Below, one piece after another: positions 15,768-24,198 of a stretch of 51,355 bases of DNA. The translations under genes and the position numbers were made by a program. Source of the stretch: JAJACP01 sp964350245 (GTDB taxonomy: Bacteria; Chlamydiota; Chlamydiia; Chlamydiales; JAAKFR01); assembly GCA_964350245.1 (NCBI GenBank), contig CAYGJC010000013.1, positions 1 through 51,355 of the forward strand, read 5' to 3'. The number at the start of each line of letters is the position of its first letter. Position 1 is the stretch's first letter. The notes below the pieces were generated by a model. The model ran no database searches. It saw nothing but the letters and a program-made list of their open reading frames with translations, and was not told where the DNA came from.

Positions 15768-16250
15768 ATGGCAGCGGTAGCAGGAGCTGTAGACGCATCT
15801 AACGCAACTGATATGCAGGTGAGTACTCATTTTGACAACTTAGCAGGAGCAGCAAGAAACCGAGCAGCAAGATATAGACGTCTTATTGATTCTCAAACGT
15901 CTTTAACGTCTTTAGATACACGCGTATGTGAAGTGTATCGTCTTTATATAGATTATCACGGCGAGAATTCCCCAGAGAGTATTGCATCCGAATTATATAC
16001 ACATGCCGATGATATCATGGAGAAGATGAAGCTAAAAAAAATAAATGTACGACCACTCACTGGCACTTTGGAATTGGGAGAAAAGCGAAGAGATGACATC
16101 TCAGATTTGGATCTGCCTGAGCAGAGTGTGGAAAAAGTTTATGCGCTTATCCGCCTCCTAGCTCCTGTATTTTATAAAGCAATAGAGTCCGATATTGAAT
16201 CTAACTCCCCTTTTTTAACAGTCTTAAGATCTAACAAATCAGACCCTTAG
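15768..16250 (+). CDS. Unknown accessory protein before the GTPases
   Basis: 160 aa, family not recognised. It has an AAGGAAG ribosome site and ATG at 15768. The N-terminus is Ala/Val/Gly-rich (MAAVAGAVDASNATD) without a membrane signal, like the N-termini of the three GTPases that follow. The remainder is predicted mostly helical and charged, with KKINVRPLTGTLELGEKRRD in the middle. It ends LRSNKSDP with no CaaX box. Position and N-terminal style suggest the same secreted set, but that is inference only. Confidence 0.6.
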   Translation: MAAVAGAVDASNATDMQVSTHFDNLAGAARNRAARYRRLIDSQTSLTSLDTRVCEVYRLYIDYHGENSPESIASELYTHADDIMEKMKLKKINVRPLTGTLELGEKRRDDISDLDLPEQSVEKVYALIRLLAPVFYKAIESDIESNSPFLTVLRSNKSDP

Positions 16251-16300
16251 ACCTATCTCTGATTCAGGTGGCATTTTTTTAATCATTCAGGGAGGTATTG

Positions 16301-17746
16301 ATGGCAGCAGCAGCAACGGGAACCGGGTCTACCAGGTCAACACTCGTTCAAGATACGCTAGATTTGGTCGAACCGGGACTTCAAGAGTTTGAGCATGCCA
16401 ATAGCGGTAAACTGTTTGGCAGATCGGTTATCTTGATTGGAGAAACAGGCGTCGGAAAGAGCACCTTAATCAACCTTTTAGCCGGTGTTACATTAAAAGC
16501 TCAGTATGATGACGATTTGGGTGAAACATCCATACGTGCGGAGCGCCCTCTCCCCCATTTTCGGATTGGACATTCAGCAGCCTCAGAAACCACCTTTCCC
16601 CGCCATCACACGATCGGAGAGGTTACCTTTTGGGATACGCCTGGTCTAAACGATAATCGTGGCACAGCACAGCAAGTAGCAAATGCCATTTGCATGAAAA
16701 AAGTATTTGAGCGGTCTCAAGGCGTCAAGCTCTTAGTCGTCACCACAGAGAGAGACTTAATACAGAGCCGAGCTGCCCCACTCACAAGTTTAGTATCCGC
16801 CCTCAATCAGTTATTGCCCGAGCAGTCGCATAAAATAAAAGGCTCAGTCTCTTTAGTTGTCACGGGCACCCATCCGCTTCGAACCCCCAGCCAAATTGCA
16901 GAGAGCATCCGCCGCGCGATCAACGAACAACAATTAGAAAATGCGCAAGAGCTCACCCTTTTAGAGGCGCTTAGAGCTCAGCCTATTTGTCTATTTAAAA
17001 GACCTGATAGTGATTCCATTGAGCTCGACACTAGCGAAACCAAAAGTGTCCTTATCAGGAATCTCGCTCAAATCAATTATGCGGAGGGTTTGACTGCAGA
17101 GATCAGTTTATCCTCTCGATCCATTGCAATAATTCAAGCGTCCTATAATGAGTTGCATACAGAAATCTCCACCTTAATTAATCAATTCAATGCGCATTTT
17201 AATCGCTCCATAGAGACGGCTACGGCTCCATTCCTCGGGGCAAGCTTAACGCAAAGCCCTGCCCAACGAAAAGCTGCACACAAAACATTTGAGGATATTG
17301 CACAAAAAATGCAGGGGCTTGAACAGCAAGAATACTCTATTGAGACGCTACCGAATCTCGTTCAGGCGTGCGTTGAGATCATCACACTCTGTAATGGATC
17401 AGCAAATGATGCTTTGTCAGCACTATTGAGTAAAGTCAAGTCGTTTGAAGTCTTAGAGCAATACGTAACCCAAAATACACGTCTTTCCTGCGATGTCATT
17501 AAAGGCATTAAAGGACCTGTATTAGAATCTAGAAACAAGGTTGAGTCCGCCCTTGTCCGTATCCAAGCTAAGGCTAAAGAGGAAGAAGCGGCAGCAGAAG
17601 CTGAGCGTGCCCAAAAAGCCCGTAATGAAGCCGAGGCTGCAGCAAGACGTCGCAGAGCAGCAGAGCAGGAACGCGCACGCTTATTACAACAACAGCGGCA
17701 GCGACAACGTCAAAAATGCGGCCGTCGTCGCAGGAAGCACTGTTAA
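16301..17746 (+). CDS. Accessory GTPase A (AIG1/GIMAP-like P-loop GTPase)
   Basis: 481 aa. The ATG at 16301 follows GGGAGG at good spacing. After an Ala/Gly/Thr-rich N-terminus comes the G domain: G1 GETGVGKST (about 47–55) continuing TLINLLAGV, G2-like SETTFPR, and G3 WDTPGLNDN. The usual G4 TKxD/TRxD is replaced by VVTGTHP, so guanine specificity is not assured. A long helical region follows and then a charged coiled coil (EEEAAAEAERAQKARNEAEA). The C-terminus is polybasic and ends in Cys (KCGRRRRKHC), the position where the two downstream paralogues carry CaaX boxes. Large membrane-linked GTPases of this shape (AIG1/GIMAP, septin-like) are mainly eukaryotic. It is the most divergent of the three copies. 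Confidence 0.75.
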   Translation: MAAAATGTGSTRSTLVQDTLDLVEPGLQEFEHANSGKLFGRSVILIGETGVGKSTLINLLAGVTLKAQYDDDLGETSIRAERPLPHFRIGHSAASETTFPRHHTIGEVTFWDTPGLNDNRGTAQQVANAICMKKVFERSQGVKLLVVTTERDLIQSRAAPLTSLVSALNQLLPEQSHKIKGSVSLVVTGTHPLRTPSQIAESIRRAINEQQLENAQELTLLEALRAQPICLFKRPDSDSIELDTSETKSVLIRNLAQINYAEGLTAEISLSSRSIAIIQASYNELHTEISTLINQFNAHFNRSIETATAPFLGASLTQSPAQRKAAHKTFEDIAQKMQGLEQQEYSIETLPNLVQACVEIITLCNGSANDALSALLSKVKSFEVLEQYVTQNTRLSCDVIKGIKGPVLESRNKVESALVRIQAKAKEEEAAAEAERAQKARNEAEAAARRRRAAEQERARLLQQQRQRQRQKCGRRRRKHC

Positions 17747-17768
17747 TTCAGGCTAAAAGGAGGATTTT

Positions 17769-19250
17769 ATGGCAGCAGGAGCAGCAGGATCAGCGGGAGA
17801 AACATTGGTTCAAGAAACGTTGCGACTCGTTGATCAAGGGCTTAAAGAGTTTAATCAAGCGAACACAGGGGAAATGAATGGCAGGTCCGTCATTCTGGTC
17901 GGAAATACGGGTGTGGGAAAAAGCACCTTGATCAACCTACTTGCCGGTGTCCAGCTAAAAGCTGTGTACGATGATGACGCTGGCCAATCACGTATTGACG
18001 CTGATCATCCCTTGCCGAATTTTAAAATTGGACACAAGACTCATTCTGAAACCTCTATTCCTCGTAAGGTGACCATTGAAACGGTCATGTACTGGGACAA
18101 TCCCGGGTTGAATGATAATCGAGGCATCGCCCAAGAAATAGCCAATGCTGCTTGTATTAGAGAAGTCTTTAGGGTCTCTCGAGAAGTCAAAATTATGCTC
18201 GTTACCAGTGAGTCGGAGCTCGTCAATCCCCGAGCGTTACCCCTCACAGATTTTGTTAGCGCTTTGACTCAACTATTCCCGGGACAAGAGAATAAAATCA
18301 AAAGATCTATCTTCACGGTTGTCACAGGAGCTTCGCCAAACAAAGAACCTAGGCACATTGGAGCCGTGATCCAACGTGCGATTACTGATCTTCAGCTACC
18401 TGAGGGACCGGAAAGGGTGCTTATGGAGTCTCTAGTAAGCCAACCAATCAGTCTATTTAGGAGACCGGAACTAAGGTCTTATGAGCTAGATACAGGGGCA
18501 TTGAAAGGAGCTCTGCTGACGGATATGGAGCGCGTTACTTATGCTAGTGAAGTGGTTGCTCACGTGAGTATTTCTCCAAGATGCCATGTTACACTCAACG
18601 AATCTTATAACGAACTGCACACAATTGTATCGGGACTGGTCAGCAATTTTGCCACTCAATTTAGCAGCTGTGTAGAAACATTTGTCGCTCCCTATTCAGA
18701 CCAAAAAACAACCTTAGATGCAACCCAGCGCCAAGCAGCAACTAAAACGCTTGAGAGTCTTGTACCCAAATTAAGTGCCTTGCTTGAAGAAAATGCCTAT
18801 TCCGTTCAGACCATTCCCGAAATGGTGAGAGCCTATCAGGAAATTGCAGCCGAGTGCAAAGGAACCTTAGAGGCTAATTTACAGACGATACAAGAGAAGG
18901 TTAAAGCGGTACGTGTTCTTGAGGAATACATTACAGAAGTGACTCACCTTCCCTTGGATGTTGTCCGCACTATGAGAGAGGCTGCGTCATCAGCAAGGGT
19001 GAAGGTAGAAAAAGCCTTGATCCATCTTAAGGCGAAAGATGCAGAAGAAAAAGCCGCACTAGAAAAAAAACGCGCTGATGGCGAGCAGCAAAAAGCCAAT
19101 CAGGAGAGAGCTCGAGCAGAGGCCGCTAATAAAGAATTACAAGCACTGAAAAAACGCAATAGAGAAAGACAAGAGAGAGACAGAATCCGACGCCAATCAA
19201 ATTCATGTGGGAAAGGCCGCAGGCAGGGCGGAGGTTGTGCTGTGCAGTGA
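17769..19250 (+). CDS. Accessory GTPase B ending in CaaX box CAVQ
   Basis: 493 aa, starting 22 bases after GTPase A behind AAAGGAGG. The N-terminus MAAGAAGSAGETLVQETLRL leads to G1 GNTGVGKST, G2-like SETSIPRKVT and G3 WDNPGLNDN; G4 is degenerate (VVTGASP). A helical middle and a Glu/Lys/Ala coiled coil (EEKAALEKKRADGEQQKANQ) follow. The last residues are SCGKGRRQGGGCAVQ: a Cys, two aliphatic residues and Gln at the very end, after a basic patch. That is a classic farnesylation signal. I read the final codons TGT GCT GTG CAG TGA directly. It is strongly similar to GTPase C. Confidence 0.78.
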   Translation: MAAGAAGSAGETLVQETLRLVDQGLKEFNQANTGEMNGRSVILVGNTGVGKSTLINLLAGVQLKAVYDDDAGQSRIDADHPLPNFKIGHKTHSETSIPRKVTIETVMYWDNPGLNDNRGIAQEIANAACIREVFRVSREVKIMLVTSESELVNPRALPLTDFVSALTQLFPGQENKIKRSIFTVVTGASPNKEPRHIGAVIQRAITDLQLPEGPERVLMESLVSQPISLFRRPELRSYELDTGALKGALLTDMERVTYASEVVAHVSISPRCHVTLNESYNELHTIVSGLVSNFATQFSSCVETFVAPYSDQKTTLDATQRQAATKTLESLVPKLSALLEENAYSVQTIPEMVRAYQEIAAECKGTLEANLQTIQEKVKAVRVLEEYITEVTHLPLDVVRTMREAASSARVKVEKALIHLKAKDAEEKAALEKKRADGEQQKANQERARAEAANKELQALKKRNRERQERDRIRRQSNSCGKGRRQGGGCAVQ

Positions 19251-19283
19251 TTCTTTTATTCAAAATTAAACAAGGGGAAATTT

Positions 19284-20780
19284 ATGTCAGCAGGAGCAGC
19301 AGGATCTAATCTTGTTCAAGAGACCTTACAGCTTATTGATAGAGGGCTTAAAGAATTTGATCGGGTTAATACGGGAGAAATGAATGGCAGGTCTGTCATT
19401 CTGGTAGGTGAAACTGGCGCCGGAAAAAGTACCTTGATCAACCTACTTGCCGGTGTCCAACTGAAGTCTGTGTACGATGACGGCATTGCCCAATCACGTG
19501 TTCATGCTGATCGCCCCCTGCCAAATTTCAAAATCGGGCATTCTACTACTTCCGAGACCTCTATCCCTCGCAAGGTAACCATTGAAAGTGTCATGTATTG
19601 GGATTGTCCCGGGTTGAGCGACAATAGAAGCATCCCTCAGGAAATTGCTAATGCCGTTTGCATTAGAAAAATATTTGAGGTTTCGCGCGAGGTGATTGTG
19701 TTACTCGTGACATCTCACAAAGCCCTCGAACATTCACGCGCTCTTCCCATACTCAATTTTGCCACGGCTATGGATCAATTATTTTTAGGACAAGTAGATA
19801 GAATTCAACGCTCTATTGCACTTGTGGTCACCAGTACACCCGGACATGTAGAACCCAGGCACGTTGCAGAATTAGTCCGCAGAGGAACACAGATACAAAC
19901 CCTCCAGAATGGACCGAAAAGAGTGATCCTAGAGTCGTTGCTTTCCCAACCGATCGGTTTATTTAAAGCACCAGAACCTAGATCTTATGATCTCGATACT
20001 ACTGACACAAGACGTCAATTGCTGGATAACGTGCGTGGAATGACTTATGCGAGAGACGTCGTTGCAAACGTGACCCTATCGGCTCAATGCTCTGCAACGA
20101 TTAATGAATCTTATAATGAATTGTTTAAAATCATTTCTCGACTTGTAAATGACTTTAGTACGCACTTTAGAGGGTGCATAGAAACTTTTGTTGCACCCTA
20201 TTCGGATCAAAACATCGGGATAGGTGCAAGCCAACGGGCCGAAGCTGCGCGTCAACTTGAAGGCATTGTTAAAAAATTAAACGCCGTTATAGCGAGTGAC
20301 TATTCCGTTAAGAAAATCCCTGAAATGGTGAAAGCTTGCCAAGAGATTGCAGCAGACTGTAGAGGAACTTTAGAAGACAATTTGCAGACCATAAGAGATA
20401 AGGTGGAGGCAATGGGCGTCCTGGAGCGTTACATGATAGCCGGCATAAAACTTCCCATGGATATTGTGCGGAATGTGAGGGAGGCTGTAGCAGAATCAAG
20501 GGTTCAAGTGGAAAAAGCTCTGATTAATCTGCAGGCCAAAGACGAAGCTGAAAGAGCAGCCGCTGAAGCAGAGCGCGCCCAACAAGAACAGCAACGTGCA
20601 GAACAAGAAAAAGTGCGCGCTGATACAGCACGATCTGAAGTAGAGCGATTAGAGGTAGAAAATAGAAATCTGATCGAAGAGCAGGAAAGGTACGCACAAC
20701 AGAGCGACTCTTGCGGCGGCCAGGGAAGACCTAAAGAGAAGAGAAACGTGAATATTCATTTAGAATGTGCCGTTTCGTAA
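19284..20780 (+). CDS. Accessory GTPase C ending in CaaX box CAVS
   Basis: 498 aa, starting 33 bases after GTPase B. G1 GETGAGKST, G2-like SETSIPRKVT, G3 WDCPGLSDN, degenerate G4 (VVTSTPG). Long stretches are nearly identical to B at DNA level around the P-loop, so B and C are the more recent duplication. The coiled coil (ERAAAEAERAQQEQQRAEQE) ends in SCGGQGRPKEKR, then a short tail and the terminal CAVS, another CaaX box (X = Ser favours farnesyl). The final codons TGT GCC GTT TCG TAA were read directly. A polybasic stretch precedes the box, as in host Ras-type proteins. Confidence 0.78.
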   Translation: MSAGAAGSNLVQETLQLIDRGLKEFDRVNTGEMNGRSVILVGETGAGKSTLINLLAGVQLKSVYDDGIAQSRVHADRPLPNFKIGHSTTSETSIPRKVTIESVMYWDCPGLSDNRSIPQEIANAVCIRKIFEVSREVIVLLVTSHKALEHSRALPILNFATAMDQLFLGQVDRIQRSIALVVTSTPGHVEPRHVAELVRRGTQIQTLQNGPKRVILESLLSQPIGLFKAPEPRSYDLDTTDTRRQLLDNVRGMTYARDVVANVTLSAQCSATINESYNELFKIISRLVNDFSTHFRGCIETFVAPYSDQNIGIGASQRAEAARQLEGIVKKLNAVIASDYSVKKIPEMVKACQEIAADCRGTLEDNLQTIRDKVEAMGVLERYMIAGIKLPMDIVRNVREAVAESRVQVEKALINLQAKDEAERAAAEAERAQQEQQRAEQEKVRADTARSEVERLEVENRNLIEEQERYAQQSDSCGGQGRPKEKRNVNIHLECAVS

Positions 20781-20805
20781 TACGATACATATTAAGGAGA
20801 ATGTA

Positions 20806-21075
20806 GTGTCAGCACAATCGACTAATGCCGCAAAAATGGGGGCTGTTATCGACACGGCCACGACTGCCTATCTGGCGGCCACTCCCCATCCTGCAGCCCA
20901 AACAGCTGCAGTTGCAACTACTGTTGCCAATACGGCTCTTGCTGCAGGAGGACATAGAACAACAGGTACTTGGGCCGCAGAGCCCAAACACAGATCGGCT
21001 TCTGAGTGGATGTCACAGGGTAACCACAGAACGATAGGTGAATGGCTCAGAGGAGAGCCCTCACAGAACAAGTAA
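20806..21075 (+). CDS. Small protein with three perfect 12-residue HR[T/S]xxxW repeats
   Basis: 89 aa from the GTG at 20806, which follows AAGGAG at 7-base spacing; an in-frame GTG at 20767 lies inside GTPase C. The first half is Ala/Thr-rich (AATPHPAAQTAAVATTVANT). The second half holds three copies of HR-[TS]-x3-W at exact 12-residue steps: His at 50, 62 and 74 and Trp at 56, 68 and 80. No known family is recognised. It is the fourth gene of the GTPase run and probably co-expressed. There is no signal peptide or CaaX box. Confidence 0.65.
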   Translation: MSAQSTNAAKMGAVIDTATTAYLAATPHPAAQTAAVATTVANTALAAGGHRTTGTWAAEPKHRSASEWMSQGNHRTIGEWLRGEPSQNK

Positions 21076-21117
21076 TCCATTTTACATCAGAGTCTGCTAA
21101 TCAGTACGATCTTAAAG

Positions 21118-21351
21118 CTAATCCGGAAGCCAGGGGCTCATGCGTTTTATTGCAATCAGATGGAGGATCCCACCAGCTAGTACAAAACCGAGGCACTGTT
21201 CTCTGCTCAAACCGATAGGTAGCGACCCGGTGGCGCCCAGAGCGGCTATGATCTGCAAAGCACATCCCAAAAAAGAGATAACCAATGGATTAGAAGCAAA
21301 GGAAAAAGGCTGCTTACAACAAGTAATGGGTGTCGCTAAAGAGGGCATCAT
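21118..21351 (-). CDS. Tiny two-helix membrane protein, paralogue 2
   Basis: 77 aa from the ATG at 21351, which overlaps the stop of the upstream paralogue (TGATG). Two hydrophobic segments flank a polar turn: FLGCALQIIAALGATG, then SLPIGLSREQ, then GFVLAGGILHLIA. The turn ATGSLPIGLSR matches ATGCLPVRLGR in the neighbour. Family unknown. It is the last gene of the minus-strand ald–hsp70 run and ends 42 bases from the converging 20806 gene. Confidence 0.6.
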   Translation of the reverse strand: MMPSLATPITCCKQPFSFASNPLVISFLGCALQIIAALGATGSLPIGLSREQCLGFVLAGGILHLIAIKRMSPWLPD

Positions 21352-21596
21352 CAATGTTTCACTTCATTGGTTTTTCTACCTGAACGAGAACCCTGTACTA
21401 CAAGCTGAATAATCCAGGACACCAAGATTAATGAAATGCCAGTTCCACGTCCTAAGCGTACAGGAAGACACCCTGTAGCAGAAATCACAGTAAAGAACTG
21501 AACTGCATACATGGCTATCACAATATCCAGACGGGGAGAGGGAAGTCTTGGACAAGCGAACCCTCCGTCAGCTCCTCGAACAACTGGTCTCACCAT
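21351..21596 (-). CDS. Tiny two-helix membrane protein, paralogue 1
   Basis: 81 aa. The ATG at 21596 has a perfect AAGGAG site 7 bases upstream, inside the hsp70 3' end (29-base overlap). Hydrophobic segments IVIAMYAVQFFTVISATG and ISLILVSWIIQLVV flank CLPVRLGRGTG, mirroring the downstream paralogue. The N-terminal 25 residues (RPVVRGADGGFACPRLPSPR) are polar. The strong ribosome site is the main reason to believe it. Small helical-hairpin proteins of this size could be membrane effectors, toxins or subunits; none can be named. Confidence 0.62.
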   Translation of the reverse strand: MVRPVVRGADGGFACPRLPSPRLDIVIAMYAVQFFTVISATGCLPVRLGRGTGISLILVSWIIQLVVQGSRSGRKTNEVKH

Positions 21597-24198
21597 GCGT
21601 AACTCCTTGTTTTAATACTAATCCTGTTGGTAGAGAATCACCAAAGCAACGCTCTTGCTCCTGAAGAGTCAGCTCGCGCTTTTGCGTAAGAAGAGCAAGA
21701 TCCGCTGGCTGGGCATGTTTTTCCAAATAGTCTTTTACCTTACCATGCGCGGCAGCTGAAAGATTCACTTCAATAAAGTCGGTTTTACGAGCAAGCAACA
21801 TGAGCGGAAAGACAAGTTGATCGTCTGAAATGTTCACCAGGCGTGTAATCCACTCCTCGCAGACTTTAGGAGGAATGACATTGGCAACGCTCCCGTAAAG
21901 AGGCTGACGCGCCCCCAGACGCCCCAAAGCCCAAAAATCGCACGCCTCTCCGTGCCCTGTTACAATCCGCTCCACAAGCGCTTCACCCAACTTTACTTTA
22001 TGCGGGATCTCTACAAGCTCCAGGGCTGCTAGCGCCCTTAGTTGCTCAGTGTAGGCGTATCCTCCTTTTCGTTTCACAATCAGCCGTCGCTTCTTTTTGT
22101 CGTAGACAAGAGGAAAGAGCTCGCTGTAAATCTGCATCTGCTGTCCTTTGTTCAAGCCAGCTGCAATCCGTCTATAACAGATCCACTTCTGAATCAGTAC
22201 CTCCTCATCTAGCTTGAGCTTTACCTCAGTTAGATGAATTTTCCACAATTCTTTCATCCGAAAGTCATCGAGCGGATACCCGCGCCCCGGACGAAGAAAA
22301 AAGCCGGCTAAATTCCAAAACTTGGCCGCATAGATAGGCGCAAGTCCTCGCTTTTCTGAGTGAACGAGCAGAGGTTCAAAAAGACCACGCAGAAGACTAG
22401 GCGACCATTCGCTCCGAGGCCTTTCCATCACATTTTCTAGTGTAGGCATCAGTACTTTCAATTTCGCCTGTCCGCCCACGGCAAACGCCTCAATCAAACG
22501 CTGCTTAGCCGGTTCCAAAAAAGAGGTTTCAAAGGTTTCATCTGCCAGGCGCTTCTCTTTGGCATACCCACTTAAAAGAAACTCAAGCTTCCACCGGTGG
22601 TCTGTTTTATCAGAGCGAAGCCAAAGCTCAAGAGTCCCCACTTCTGTTAAACGGATCGCCAGACGGACGGGGATACGCTCATTTTGCGCACTGCCAAAGC
22701 GAAGAACAGTCTGAATCGGAGGAAGAGGCGTCATGCTCTTTTCTTCGAAGGGAAGCACCCTTCCCGGCTGATCTCCTATACGTGTATGAGAGTGATAGAG
22801 CTGAAAGGAAACGGGTGTGTTGGGTAAAAGAGAGAAAACATGTTCGGAATGAAGCTCTGCCCCCTCTTCTGCACCGCGCGGAACGAGAGTGAGGACACGC
22901 CCCTTTTCGATTTCAAGGTAGTAAGCACGCGGTACACCACCACTAATGCGAATGCCTGTACCCTGACGCGCTTTTCCATAATAGGCAGCACCTCGTGCTA
23001 CAGCTAAATCTAGGCTGCTGGAGGGAAGAACCTTCACCGGTTTTGCTTCTCCAAACCAAAGGTCTAGTGAGCGCATCAGACGCTTTTGAAAAACAGAGGG
23101 CTTTAGCGCACCTCCATTAAACAGAAGATAGAGCGGTTTGGGATGGAGAGAGAGAAAACAAGCTAGGTGTTTGGTAATAGAAGAGTCGCGCTCATAGGGA
23201 AGCCCCACATTGTGTATGCCCTCCCCCTGCGTGAGCTGGCGCGCTTGATCAAAATCATAGAGACCAAAAAAACCTTCGACCAGGACGGAAGCGACCTCTT
23301 CCGCACCGATTTCAAGGGCATGACCCCCTCCAATTAAGCGGGATCCTTTTCCAGGAATCCAAATAGAGTGACGCGCGGCTCCCCCTAAAATCGCCTCTTT
23401 AGCTGCACGTGCCTGGTGGCGCAGAGCTAACCACTGGGTCCGATCTAGCTCTTCATGTAGCTGCGTTTCCATATAGTGGCACAGGGCGGTATCCATGTTG
23501 TCACCCCCCAGCAACAGATGCTTGCCCACCGCCATCCGCTGAAAGCCACCCTCTGTTACCTCAATCAAACTAAAATCGGTCGTGCCTCCTCCCACATCGC
23601 ACACTAGAATGGAGGCTCCTTTTTCTAGCGCCTCTTCTTCGTGGGTACTCAACCAGTTGTAAAAGGCGGCCTGGGGCTCTTCAAGCAGAGTGGGGTGGGG
23701 AATCCCGGCAAGCAGCGCAGCTTCGACTGTTAAGCTACGTGCCACCTCATCAAAAGAAGCAGGAACAGTTAAAATTACCTCTTGCTCTTCTATGGGCTCT
23801 TTGAAATGGTCATTCCATGCTGTGCGGATGTGCCGTAGGTAACTCGCACTTGCTTCAACAGGAGTGAGCCTTCGCATCTCGTCGGCCGCCTCAAAAGGAA
23901 GAATGGCCTCCTTCCGATTGGCAGCCGCGTTGATCAGCCAACTTTTGGCTGATTGGACAAGACGTGTTGGTACCTTAGCGCCTTGCTCACGTGCCCATTG
24001 GCCCACAGAAAAATCTCCACTAGGAAGTTCATGTGGCTCGGCCAAATAATGGAAGGAAGGGAGCGTGGGCAGCGCTTCTATGATCCCTTGTGCGTTGAGT
24101 TGAGGGATGCGGAAGAGCTTGATGGGACCGCCCATCTCGCTATAGGCGACCGCGCTATTGGTCGTTCCTAGATCAATGCCGACTACGTAGCGGGTCAT
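21568..24198 (-). CDS. Large Hsp70-family protein with long C-terminal extension
   Basis: 876 aa from the ATG at 24198; 14 further in-frame residues upstream lie in ald. The actin-like ATPase domain is intact: GIDLGTTNS (7–15), CDVGGGTTDF (200–209), EEPQAAFYNW and the adenosine loop LFNGGALKPSVFQ. After it, instead of the usual DnaK substrate and lid domains, about 400 residues form a distinct extension, as in the HscC/YegD-like 'Hsp70 family' proteins with a DUF3731-type C-terminus. Such proteins are distinct from housekeeping DnaK and their clients are unknown. The start overlaps the ald stop (ATGA-type). Confidence 0.85.
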   Translation of the reverse strand: MTRYVVGIDLGTTNSAVAYSEMGGPIKLFRIPQLNAQGIIEALPTLPSFHYLAEPHELPSGDFSVGQWAREQGAKVPTRLVQSAKSWLINAAANRKEAILPFEAADEMRRLTPVEASASYLRHIRTAWNDHFKEPIEEQEVILTVPASFDEVARSLTVEAALLAGIPHPTLLEEPQAAFYNWLSTHEEEALEKGASILVCDVGGGTTDFSLIEVTEGGFQRMAVGKHLLLGGDNMDTALCHYMETQLHEELDRTQWLALRHQARAAKEAILGGAARHSIWIPGKGSRLIGGGHALEIGAEEVASVLVEGFFGLYDFDQARQLTQGEGIHNVGLPYERDSSITKHLACFLSLHPKPLYLLFNGGALKPSVFQKRLMRSLDLWFGEAKPVKVLPSSSLDLAVARGAAYYGKARQGTGIRISGGVPRAYYLEIEKGRVLTLVPRGAEEGAELHSEHVFSLLPNTPVSFQLYHSHTRIGDQPGRVLPFEEKSMTPLPPIQTVLRFGSAQNERIPVRLAIRLTEVGTLELWLRSDKTDHRWKLEFLLSGYAKEKRLADETFETSFLEPAKQRLIEAFAVGGQAKLKVLMPTLENVMERPRSEWSPSLLRGLFEPLLVHSEKRGLAPIYAAKFWNLAGFFLRPGRGYPLDDFRMKELWKIHLTEVKLKLDEEVLIQKWICYRRIAAGLNKGQQMQIYSELFPLVYDKKKRRLIVKRKGGYAYTEQLRALAALELVEIPHKVKLGEALVERIVTGHGEACDFWALGRLGARQPLYGSVANVIPPKVCEEWITRLVNISDDQLVFPLMLLARKTDFIEVNLSAAAHGKVKDYLEKHAQPADLALLTQKRELTLQEQERCFGDSLPTGLVLKQGVTHGETSCSRS

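Noticed and set aside
17541..17756. Second plus-strand frame overlapping the end of GTPase A
   Set aside because: Composition follows from the repetitive coiled-coil codons; no ribosome site and no similarity to the paralogues.
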